Notes under the pieces: model-generated
Database searches by the model: none
What the model saw: only the letters and a program-made list of their open reading frames with translations
Told to the model about the DNA's origin: nothing
Origin: Cupriavidus taiwanensis
GTDB taxonomy: Bacteria; Pseudomonadota; Gammaproteobacteria; Burkholderiales; Burkholderiaceae
NCBI RefSeq assembly: GCF_900249755.1
Contig: NZ_LT976854.1
Span: forward strand, 684,574-748,573
Direction: 5' to 3'
Length of the DNA: 64,000 nucleotides
Made by a program: the position numbers and the translations under genes
Shown: in pieces, positions 43,970-51,587 of the stretch
How positions within the stretch are numbered: the first letter of the stretch is position 1
Layout of the letters: each line of letters opens with the position of its first letter

Positions 43970-46245
43970 ACGATCCGATCCCGCAATGCGCGCCGCACGC
44001 ACGGCCCGGCACGGGCCCGGTCGGCATCGGCGCGCCGGTCGCGCGCATCGATGGCGTGGCCAAGGTTACCGGCACGGCGCGCTATGCCGCCGAGCATCCG
44101 GCCTTCGACCTCGCGCATGGGGTTGTGGTGAACAGCACCATTGCGCGCGGACGCATCGCGTCGATCGATTGCAGCGCGGCGCTGGCCGTGCCGGGCGTGC
44201 TGGACGTGCTGACCCATGAACGCCGCCCGCGCGTGCGTTCGCTCGACCTGTTCTACAAGGACATGGTGGCGCCTGCCGGGTCGCCGTTCAAGCCGCTGCA
44301 CGATGCGCGCATCTGGTATAGCGGCCAGCCGGTCGCGCTGGTGGTTGCCGAGACCTTCGAGGCGGCGCGGCATGCCGCCATGCTGGTGCGCGTGCGGTAC
44401 CAGGCGTGGCAGCACGAGACCAGCCTGCTGGACCACCTGGGCCGCGCCGGCAAGCCGATGCGCTTCAAGGCAGGCTATTCCGGCCCGCCCAGGCCGCGCG
44501 GCGACGCCGATGCTGCCTTCGCGCGCGCGCCTTGCCAGGTCGACGCAGAGTTCTACAGCGGCGTGGAGCACCACAACCCGATGGAGATGCATGCCACCAC
44601 GGTGATCCGCGGCGGCGACGGCCACCTGACCATCTACGACAAGACCCAGGGCTCGCAGAATTCGCGCTGGATGGTGTCGCGGGTGTTCGGGCTGCCCAAG
44701 CGCAAGGTCACGGTGCGCAATGAATACGTGGGCGGCGCCTTCGGCTCAGGGCTGCGGCCGCAGTACCAGCTGATCCTGGCGGTGATGGCGTCGCTGGCGC
44801 TGGAGCGCTCGGTCCGCGTGGTGCTGACGCGGCCGCAGATGTTCACCTTCTGCCACCGGCCCGAAACCTGGCAGCGCGTGCGGCTGGGCGCCGAGGCCGA
44901 CGGCAGGCTGGTGAGCCTGATCCACGAGGCCGTGGCCGAGACCTCGCGCATGGAGCATTACGTCGAGGTGGTGGTCAACTGGTCCACGCAGCTCTATGCG
45001 TCCGAAACCAGCCGGCAGGACTACCAGCTGGTCGATCTCGACCAGCCCACGCCGGCCGACATGCGCGCGCCGGGCGCCGCGCACGGCGTGCATGCGATCG
45101 AGGTGGCGATGGATGAGTTGTCCTATGCGGTGGGGATGGACCCGCTGGCGCTGCGGCTCAGGAACTACGCCGAGCGCGACGGCGCCAGCGGCCTGCCGTT
45201 CTCGAGCAAGGCGCTGCGCGAATGCTACGAGCAGGGCGCGCAACGGTTCGGCTGGGCCGCGCGGCCGCCGCAGCCGCGTTCGATGCGCGATGGCCACGAG
45301 CTGATCGGCTGGGGCATGGCCAGCGGCACCTGGGATGCGCTGCAGATGTTCAGCCGCGCCCGCGCGGTGTTCCGCGCCGACGGCCGGCTCGAAGTGGCCA
45401 GTGCCGCCACCGACATCGGCACCGGCACGCTGACGGTGATGAGCCAGATCGCCGCCGCATCGCTGGGCCTGCCGCTGGAGCAGCTGACGTTCGTGCTGGG
45501 CGATTCGGACCTGCCGGTGGCGCCGGTAGAGGGTGGCTCGTCGCATGTGGCCACGGTGGGCACGGCGGTCGACGGCGTCTGCGACAAGCTGCGCCGGATG
45601 CTGTGGCACATGGCGCGGCGCATGCAGGGTTCCGGCTTCGAGCGTGCGCGCTACGAGGACCTGGTGTTCGAGCAGGGCAGCGTCAGCCTGCGTGCCAGCC
45701 CGGGCGTGTCGTTGCCGCTGACCGGCATCCTGGAGGCGGCCCGACGCGAGCAGATCGAAGCCTCGTTCCTGCAATTGCCCAATCTGTTCAGGCAGAAGCA
45801 GTACACGCGCGCCGCGCACTCGGCGGTGTTCTGCGAGGTCCGCGTGGACGAGGCGCTGGGCACCGTGCGCGTGACGCGCGTGGTCAGCGCGGTGGCGGCG
45901 GGCCGCATCATCAACCCCAGGACCGCGCGCAGCCAGATCCTCGGCGGCATGGTGTGGGGCATCGGCCAGGCGCTGCATGAGGAGACGCACAGCGACCATG
46001 CGCTGGGCCGCTTCATGAACCGCAATATTGCCGAGTACCACATCGCCTCGCATGCCGATATCCATGAGCTGGACGTGATCTTCGTCGACGAGGACGACCG
46101 CGTGGTCAGCAGCCTCGGCGCCAAGGGCGTGGGCGAAATCGGTCTGGTGGGGGTGGCCGCGGCGATCAGCAATGCGATCTATCACGCCACCGGCAAGCGG
46201 CTGCGCAGCACGCCGATGACGCCGGACAAGGTCATGGCCCGTTGA
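43966..46245 (+). CDS. Molybdenum hydroxylase, catalytic large subunit
   Basis: Molybdopterin-binding subunit of 759 aa (YagR-like, xanthine dehydrogenase family). The N-terminal PVARIDGVAKVTGTARYAAE is the family's small domain, and GGAFGSGLRPQYQ with GGSSHVATVG line the cofactor. The catalytic glutamate is E724 in GAKGVGEIGLVG. The YagTSR-type enzymes oxidise aldehydes; others hydroxylate N-heterocycles. No XdhC-like maturation factor or MobA-type gene follows, so cofactor insertion must rely on genes elsewhere. No signal peptide is visible here, so location is probably cytoplasmic. Substrate undetermined. Confidence 0.9.
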   Translation: MNDPIPQCAPHARPGTGPVGIGAPVARIDGVAKVTGTARYAAEHPAFDLAHGVVVNSTIARGRIASIDCSAALAVPGVLDVLTHERRPRVRSLDLFYKDMVAPAGSPFKPLHDARIWYSGQPVALVVAETFEAARHAAMLVRVRYQAWQHETSLLDHLGRAGKPMRFKAGYSGPPRPRGDADAAFARAPCQVDAEFYSGVEHHNPMEMHATTVIRGGDGHLTIYDKTQGSQNSRWMVSRVFGLPKRKVTVRNEYVGGAFGSGLRPQYQLILAVMASLALERSVRVVLTRPQMFTFCHRPETWQRVRLGAEADGRLVSLIHEAVAETSRMEHYVEVVVNWSTQLYASETSRQDYQLVDLDQPTPADMRAPGAAHGVHAIEVAMDELSYAVGMDPLALRLRNYAERDGASGLPFSSKALRECYEQGAQRFGWAARPPQPRSMRDGHELIGWGMASGTWDALQMFSRARAVFRADGRLEVASAATDIGTGTLTVMSQIAAASLGLPLEQLTFVLGDSDLPVAPVEGGSSHVATVGTAVDGVCDKLRRMLWHMARRMQGSGFERARYEDLVFEQGSVSLRASPGVSLPLTGILEAARREQIEASFLQLPNLFRQKQYTRAAHSAVFCEVRVDEALGTVRVTRVVSAVAAGRIINPRTARSQILGGMVWGIGQALHEETHSDHALGRFMNRNIAEYHIASHADIHELDVIFVDEDDRVVSSLGAKGVGEIGLVGVAAAISNAIYHATGKRLRSTPMTPDKVMAR

Positions 46246-46261
46246 ACGGAGGCGGCGGCCG

Positions 46262-47170
46262 TCAGCGCCGCTGCGCCAGCCAGATCCCCGCCGCGATCGC
46301 GGCCAGGCCGACGCCGTGGTACCAGCGCGGCCAGTCGCCCAGCAGCACCGTGGACAGCAGCGCGGCGAAGACCGGCGTCAGCGTGATGAAGAACACCGGC
46401 AGTTGCGCGCCCGCGCGCGCGATGGCGCGGTCCCAGGCAAAGTAGGCCAGCAGCGACGGGATGGTCGCCACATAGAGCAGGATGCCCGCGACCTTGCCGC
46501 TCCATTGCAGCGGCTGTTCCAGCGTCAGCAGCTCCCATGCCGTTACCGGCGCGCTGGCCAGCACGCCGGTGACGATCTGCGCGAACAGCAGCACGGGCAG
46601 CGGCAGCGCGGGACGCTGCTTGCGCAGCAGCCAGGTATAGGCGCTCCATGCGATGGTGGCTGCCAGCATGAACAGGTCGCCGGGCACGAGGTCCAGCTGC
46701 GCCAGCCGCGCCAGTTCGCCGCGCACCAGCACGAAGGTCACGCCGACCATGCACAGCAGCGCGCCGGCGACATGCCAGGGCCTGACGCGTTCGCCAAAGC
46801 ACAGCGCGCCGATCACGATCAGGAAAAGCGGCGTGGACGCGCCGATCAGCGTCACGTTGATCGGCGTCGAGGTGGTCAGCGCCAGGTACTGCAGCGCGTT
46901 ATAGCTGGCGATCGACAGGATGCCCATGGCGGTGATCACGCCCGCGTGCCGGCGCAGCACCGCACGGTGCTCGACCACGCCGCGCCACGCAAACGGGGCC
47001 AGCACCATGCCGGCCAGCACCCAGCGCGCCCAGTTCAGCGTGACCGGCGGCACCGTGCCGGCGGCAAGCCGGCCCACGATGGCATTGCCGGCCCAGCTCA
47101 GCGGCGGAAAGGTCAGCAGGAACAGGGTGGTCCAGTCGATGCGTCGGGGGCTGGGGCTGCTGGCGGACAT
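46262..47170 (-). CDS. EamA/DMT-family transporter
   Basis: Ten-helix drug/metabolite transporter of 302 aa made of two EamA repeats (first around WAGNAIVGRLAAGTVPPV, second around GDLFMLAATIAWSAYTWLLR). Members export amino acids, metabolites or drugs across the inner membrane. It is convergent with the molybdenum hydroxylase operon with 16 bases between stops. Nothing nearby defines its substrate. Confidence 0.87.
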   Translation of the reverse strand: MSASSPSPRRIDWTTLFLLTFPPLSWAGNAIVGRLAAGTVPPVTLNWARWVLAGMVLAPFAWRGVVEHRAVLRRHAGVITAMGILSIASYNALQYLALTTSTPINVTLIGASTPLFLIVIGALCFGERVRPWHVAGALLCMVGVTFVLVRGELARLAQLDLVPGDLFMLAATIAWSAYTWLLRKQRPALPLPVLLFAQIVTGVLASAPVTAWELLTLEQPLQWSGKVAGILLYVATIPSLLAYFAWDRAIARAGAQLPVFFITLTPVFAALLSTVLLGDWPRWYHGVGLAAIAAGIWLAQRR

Positions 47171-47268
47171 GGGGCGAGGTCGATGGGGTGAGGGCGATGA
47201 GGGGATGGCGCATTATCCGCGATGGCGATGCTGGCGGTGTTGACGACGGCGCTGCCGGCACGGGCCGG

Positions 47269-48588
47269 TCACCGGGCCGGGCGCCCCGCGCGCGCCAGCG
47301 GCAGCGTCGCCAGCCGTTCGGTGACGACCTCGCGAATGGCCCGCGGTGCGTCGAGCTCGTCCAGCAGGCGCGGCCAGCGGGCATGCGCCAGCGCCACCGC
47401 TTCCTTGACCGCGGCGGTGGCGATGCGGCGCGGCACGCCGGCTTTTGCGGCGATCGCCTCGTACGTGGCCAGGGTTTCCTCGCGCTGCAGGCGGTCGATG
47501 GCGACGTTCTGGCCGTACGAGGCGAAGCCGGGCAGCGCCGCCACGCAGACGATGTCATACGCCGGCGACAGCACCGGCAGCAAGCCATTGGGGTAGGTCA
47601 CCGAGAAATTCTTCAGGTGCGCGTCGCTGTTGCCGATCAGCGTATTGACCGCCTGGCGCAGGAAGAACTGCCGCACATGCTCGACCCCGCCCGGGCTCAG
47701 GCGGTACAGCGTGGCCACCAGCTGCACGTAGCCGTCGATGCTGGCGTACTTGCGGGCCGGCATCCGGCCCAGCATCTGGCAGCCGTCCTCGGCATGCACG
47801 CGCCCGGCCGGGGTGCGGTCGAAGCGGTCGACCGCAAGGTAGTGCAGGTGCTCGCCCAGGGCCTCGGCCAGCCCGTCGACCGCGATGGTCGATATCGGCA
47901 AGACCCGGGTGGCGGCGACATGCACGCCGGCGGCGGCCGCGAGCTGCATCGACACCGATTCGTTGAACACCTGCGAGTCGTCGTTGCGGGCCGGCAGCTT
48001 GGCGATGATGTCCGACAGCTTGCCGTGGCTCGGCAGCGTGTAGCGCTTGCCGTCCTGCACCGTCGACAGGGCCAGCTTGTTCTGCACGCCGGACACCGAC
48101 GCGGCGCCTTGCGTGGCGCCCTCGACCACGGCGATTTCCAGGTTGTCGGCGCCGCCGGTCACGCCATAGGCGCGCGCGTAGGCGGGCAAGGCGCCGATAT
48201 CCGCCGGCCGGACCACGACAGCCCCGGGCAGGTCGTTGCCGGCCGAGGCCAGGATGCCGAAATCGTCCTTGTCTTCCGGGTGGCTGCGCGTGGCCTCCAG
48301 CCGCTTGCGCAGTTCGCCCTCGGGCAGCAGGCCGGCGAAGTAGGGCGGCAGTTCATGGCCGGTGCTGTAGACCGCGGGATGGAAGGGGTTGTCCAGCACC
48401 TCGGCGGTGGCCCGGCGGCCGGCTTCGGTCGGCACGGTGATCGACAGGCTCAGCGTGGGGCGGTCGGGGTCGCCGCGGAATTCATCGGCGGGCACGAAGC
48501 GGACATTGCCGCCGGCCTCGCACAGGTAGCCGCACAGCCGGTCATATAGCCGAACCTCCAGGAAGCGGGGATGCAGGGCGTAGCTCAT
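47269..48588 (-). CDS. hipA: HipA-type serine/threonine kinase toxin
   Basis: Toxin kinase of 439 aa, the same size as E. coli HipA. The N-terminal HipA_N-like domain is followed by the catalytic core: the ATP loop in GVSGVQNKLALS, catalytic-loop GNSDAHLKNFS with the Asp and Asn, and the metal-binding Asp in LSPAYDIV. HipA phosphorylates glutamyl-tRNA synthetase or similar targets and halts growth; related kinases may differ in target. The start codon overlaps the stop of the antitoxin gene. All core residues appear intact, so it should be active when free of HipB. Confidence 0.88.
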   Translation of the reverse strand: MSYALHPRFLEVRLYDRLCGYLCEAGGNVRFVPADEFRGDPDRPTLSLSITVPTEAGRRATAEVLDNPFHPAVYSTGHELPPYFAGLLPEGELRKRLEATRSHPEDKDDFGILASAGNDLPGAVVVRPADIGALPAYARAYGVTGGADNLEIAVVEGATQGAASVSGVQNKLALSTVQDGKRYTLPSHGKLSDIIAKLPARNDDSQVFNESVSMQLAAAAGVHVAATRVLPISTIAVDGLAEALGEHLHYLAVDRFDRTPAGRVHAEDGCQMLGRMPARKYASIDGYVQLVATLYRLSPGGVEHVRQFFLRQAVNTLIGNSDAHLKNFSVTYPNGLLPVLSPAYDIVCVAALPGFASYGQNVAIDRLQREETLATYEAIAAKAGVPRRIATAAVKEAVALAHARWPRLLDELDAPRAIREVVTERLATLPLARAGRPAR

Positions 48589-48872
48589 TGCTGATCCAGG
48601 AAGATATCGAGCGCGGCGCGGGCGCCGCGGTCGGGGCCGCTGCCCTTGCCCTCCAGCACCTGGCGGACTTCGGCAAGCCGCTCGTTGGGTACCAGCACCC
48701 ATTGCGCGTCCAGCGCCGCGGCCAGTGCTTCGAGGGTGGAAGCGCGGCTGTCTTTCTTGCCGAGCAGGATGGCCGACAGGTTTTGCGCCGCCATGCCGAG
48801 GATCCGCCCGAGGTCGCCGAGGCTCTTGCCCCGGGCTTCGCGCAACGCGCGGCATTGGGAAATTAATGACAT
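48585..48872 (-). CDS. hipB: HipB-type antitoxin and autorepressor
   Basis: Helix-turn-helix protein of 95 aa. The Xre-like HTH (SLGDLGRILGMAAQNLSAIL) spans about residues 17-36, and a C-terminal tail ends in ALDIFLDQQ. HipB neutralises HipA by holding it on DNA and represses the pair. The gene precedes hipA with a four-base overlap (ATGA), the canonical antitoxin-first order. Three copies of a 7-4-7 inverted repeat lie just upstream. Confidence 0.88.
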   Translation of the reverse strand: MSLISQCRALREARGKSLGDLGRILGMAAQNLSAILLGKKDSRASTLEALAAALDAQWVLVPNERLAEVRQVLEGKGSGPDRGARAALDIFLDQQ

Positions 48873-48892
48873 GGCATTAGTTGATGTAAGAA

Positions 48893-48910
48893 ATCATTCT
48901 TTAGAATGAT
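48893..48910. promoter_or_regulatory. HipB operator 1 (perfect inverted repeat)
   Basis: ATCATTC-TTTA-GAATGAT is a perfect 7-4-7 inverted repeat 20 bases upstream of the hipB start. Best of three related sites; binding would cover the hipB promoter and ribosome site. Confidence 0.7.
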
Positions 48911-48935
48911 ACAAGCCTTGGTCGACCTCATGCGT

Positions 48936-48953
48936 ATCATTCGATAGAAGCTT
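48936..48953. promoter_or_regulatory. HipB operator 2 (half-conserved)
   Basis: The left arm ATCATTC is exact with the same four-base spacer, but the right arm GAAGCTT matches GAATGAT at four of seven bases. Centre is 43 bp from operator 1. A weak site by sequence. Confidence 0.45.
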
Positions 48954-48965
48954 TTTTCATACGGA

Positions 48966-48983
48966 ATCATTCCGTGAAATGAT
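48966..48983. promoter_or_regulatory. HipB operator 3 (one mismatch)
   Basis: ATCATTC-CGTG-AAATGAT repeats the 7-4-7 design with one mismatch, 30 bp beyond operator 2 and about 120 bp from the SOS box of the divergent mutasome operon. Confidence 0.65.
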
Positions 48984-49102
48984 AGTGCAGAACAGCTTCT
49001 GTGACCAAAGGCAGACGTGCAAAGGTGCGCCCGCACGCCGCCGAAACATGACCTTGTGCCTCTGCAGCCACCCCCCTCCGTTACCTCTTGCCTTGTCACG
49101 GA

Positions 49103-49122
49103 TACTGTATAAATATACAGTT
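49103..49122. promoter_or_regulatory. LexA (SOS) box of the imuA operon
   Basis: TACTGTATAAATATACAGTT is a near-perfect CTGT-N8-ACAG LexA site, 52 bases before the imuA start. It places imuA-imuB-dnaE2 in the SOS regulon. It lies in the hipB-imuA gap, which has no further gene. Confidence 0.9.
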
Positions 49123-49174
49123 ATCGTAAATATCCTAAATCCTCGCCACTGCTGGCGAGCGACCTTGACTCCAC

Positions 49175-50083
49175 ATGACTGCGCCATTGCACGCAGCCCC
49201 GCCAAGGGCGGCGGAGGGTCTGCTTTTCCCTGCGCCGGCTGCCCCCGAGCCTGCCGGGCTTGCCCCGGCCGAGCGCCAGCAGGCGCTGTCGGCGCTCGAG
49301 CAGCGCTATCCCGGGTTGTGGCGCGCCGGCCAGCTGGGCCGCGCCGGCGGGGCCGCGGTGTGCCCGACCGGGTATGACGCGCTGTCGGCGGAACTGCCCG
49401 GCGGCGGCTGGCCGGCCGGCGGCCTGACCGAACTGCTGACCACGCAGGGCGGTGCGGGAGAAATGCGCCTGCTGCTGCCGGCGCTGCGCACGCTGGCCGG
49501 GGCGGGGCGGCGCATCGCGCTGGTGGCGCCGCCTTACCTGCCCAACGCGATGGGGCTGGCCGCGGCCGGGCTGCCGGCGCGGCAGTGCTACTGGGTGCGC
49601 CCCCCGGCCGGATCGGCCAGGGCCGCGCAGCAGGCCGACATGCTGTGGGCGGCCGAACAGGTGCTGCGCAGCCAGGCCTTCGGCGGCGTGCTGGTGTGGC
49701 TGCCTGCGGCGCGTCCCGAGGCGCTGCGGCGGCTGCAGGTGCTGGCGCAGGCCAGCGACGCGGTGGCCTGGGCGCTGCGCCCGGCCGCGGCGCTGCGCGA
49801 GTCGTCGCCCGCGGTGCTGCGGCTGCTGCTGGCGCCGCTGCCCGGCAACGTGCTGTCGATCACCTTCCACAAGCGCCGCGGGCCGGTGCGCGACACGCCG
49901 CTGCTGCTGCGCCTGGACGGCATGGCGGCGGCCACGCGCGCGGCCGCCTGGCCGGTCCCGGCAGGCGCGCCTGCCTCGTCTGAGCCGCTGGCTCAGTCTT
50001 CTCAGCTTTCTTCCGATGCCGTACTGGATCGCGGTGCACCTGCCGCGCCTGCCGCTGGACGCGCTGCAGCCCAACTGGCCTGA
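49175..50083 (+). CDS. imuA: ImuA, SulA/RecA-like mutasome factor
   Basis: Protein of 302 aa of the ImuA (SulA-like) group, a RecA-fold factor that works with ImuB and DnaE2 in error-prone repair. The central part (GGWPAGGLTELLTTQGGAGEMRLL) is the RecA-like region. The N-terminal 35 residues and C-terminal 40 residues are Ala/Pro-rich and variable. Ribosome site is weak. The 3' end overlaps the imuB start by 68 bases in another frame, an overlap longer than usual; the C-terminus may have been extended by drift. It is the first gene behind the SOS box. Confidence 0.88.
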   Translation: MTAPLHAAPPRAAEGLLFPAPAAPEPAGLAPAERQQALSALEQRYPGLWRAGQLGRAGGAAVCPTGYDALSAELPGGGWPAGGLTELLTTQGGAGEMRLLLPALRTLAGAGRRIALVAPPYLPNAMGLAAAGLPARQCYWVRPPAGSARAAQQADMLWAAEQVLRSQAFGGVLVWLPAARPEALRRLQVLAQASDAVAWALRPAAALRESSPAVLRLLLAPLPGNVLSITFHKRRGPVRDTPLLLRLDGMAAATRAAAWPVPAGAPASSEPLAQSSQLSSDAVLDRGAPAAPAAGRAAAQLA

Positions 50084-51587
50084 GCCGGCGCCCGCCGCGA
50101 GCCCGCCTGCCGCCACCGCCACCCTGCACCATGCGCTGCCGGTGGCGGTGATGGCGCGCGAGCAGGTGGTGCTGGCCAACGGCCCGGCGATGCAGCTCGG
50201 CGTGCGCTATGGCATGCGCCGCGGCGGCGTGCAGGCACTGTCGGCCGATATCGTGCAGCTCGAGCGCGACCCGGCCGCGGAAGCCGCGCTGATGGAGTCG
50301 GTGGCGCTGGCGCTGCTGCATTTCACGCCGGGCGTGACCGTCGACGAGGAACCGGAGTCGGCCACGGTGATGCTCGACGTCACCGCCAGCCTGCGCCTGT
50401 TCGGCGGCCATCGCGCGCTGTGCCGCGCGGTGCGTGCCTGCGTGCGCCAGCTGGGCACCGTGGCCCAGGTGGGTTGCGGCCCGACCGCGCACGGCGCCGC
50501 GTGGCTGGCGCGCCAGCCGCTGCGGCGCACGCGGCGCGGCGTGGTGCGGCCCGCCCGCCGCGCCGTGGGCATGGCGCGCCTGCACCGGCTGCTGGACCGG
50601 TTGCCGGTGGAGGCGCTGCATACGCTGGCTGATCCGGCCTGGCTGGACGGCATTGGCTGCCGCACGCTGGGCGAGGTGCGGCGCCTGCCGCGCGCGGGCC
50701 TGACGCGCCGGCTGGGCCCGGCGCTGCTGGCGCGGCTGGACCAGGCCTATGGCGAGGCGCCGGCGCGCTTTTCCTGGTTTGTGGCGCCGCCCGCGTTCGT
50801 GCAACGCATGGACCTGCCGGGCCGCATCGAATCCGCCGAAGGCGTGCTGGCCGGCGCGCAGCGGCTGCTGCTGGCGCTGGCGGGCTGGCTGGCGGTGCAG
50901 CAGGCCGGCGTGACGCGCTGCGTGCTGGTGCTGGAGCATGAGCGCTACCGGCGCGGCGTGGACACCGAAGGCACCCCGGTGCCACTGGGCCTGGCCCAGC
51001 CCAGCCGCGACCCCGCGCACCTGTCGCGGCTGCTGCGCGAAAAGCTCGACAAGCTCAGCTTCCACGCCCCGGTGACCGGCCTGGCGCTGCGCGTCGAGGC
51101 CATGGCCGCGTGCGTGCCGCAAAGCGAGGCGCTGTTCCCCGAGCCCGGCGGCACGCCGGAAGACCTGGGCCGCCTGCTCGATACGCTGATGGCGCGGCTG
51201 GGCCGCGACAACGTGCTGCAGCCGCGGCCGCTGGCCGACCACCGGCCCGAGCGCGCCAACCGCTGGTGCCCGGTCGACGAGCCCGGCGGCAACAAGGCCG
51301 CCAGCCTGCCGGGCCCGCAGCCGGAGCGCCCGCTGTGGCTGCTGCCGCAACCGCTGCCGCTGCCGGTGCAGCGCCACCGGCCCTGCCACGGCGGCCCGCT
51401 GGCGCTGCTGAGCCGCCCTGAGCGCATCGAGGCGGGCTGGTGGGACGGGGCGCTGGCCACGCGCGACTACTTTATCGCCGAGCGCGCCGACGGCCTGCGC
51501 TGCTGGATCTTCCGCGAGCGTCCGGGCCATGCCGCGCAGGACGATGGCGGCGAATACCGCTGGTTCCTGCATGGGTTGTTCGCATGA
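50016..51587 (+). CDS. imuB: ImuB, Y-family polymerase homologue
   Basis: Protein of 523 aa related to DNA polymerase IV/V (MPYWIAVHLPRLPLDAL at the start, AVMAREQVVLANGPA next). Family members lack the catalytic acidic residues and act as the hub that connects ImuA, DnaE2 and the beta clamp. HhH region LADPAWLDGIGCRTLGEV and little-finger domain are recognisable. Its stop overlaps the dnaE2 start (ATGA). Start at 50016 is the first that gives the conserved N-terminus. Confidence 0.9.
   Translation: MPYWIAVHLPRLPLDALQPNWPEPAPAASPPAATATLHHALPVAVMAREQVVLANGPAMQLGVRYGMRRGGVQALSADIVQLERDPAAEAALMESVALALLHFTPGVTVDEEPESATVMLDVTASLRLFGGHRALCRAVRACVRQLGTVAQVGCGPTAHGAAWLARQPLRRTRRGVVRPARRAVGMARLHRLLDRLPVEALHTLADPAWLDGIGCRTLGEVRRLPRAGLTRRLGPALLARLDQAYGEAPARFSWFVAPPAFVQRMDLPGRIESAEGVLAGAQRLLLALAGWLAVQQAGVTRCVLVLEHERYRRGVDTEGTPVPLGLAQPSRDPAHLSRLLREKLDKLSFHAPVTGLALRVEAMAACVPQSEALFPEPGGTPEDLGRLLDTLMARLGRDNVLQPRPLADHRPERANRWCPVDEPGGNKAASLPGPQPERPLWLLPQPLPLPVQRHRPCHGGPLALLSRPERIEAGWWDGALATRDYFIAERADGLRCWIFRERPGHAAQDDGGEYRWFLHGLFA

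Noticed and set aside
49860..51572. 570-residue minus-strand frame across imuB
   Set aside because: Glutamine/alanine/arginine-rich shadow of the real gene.
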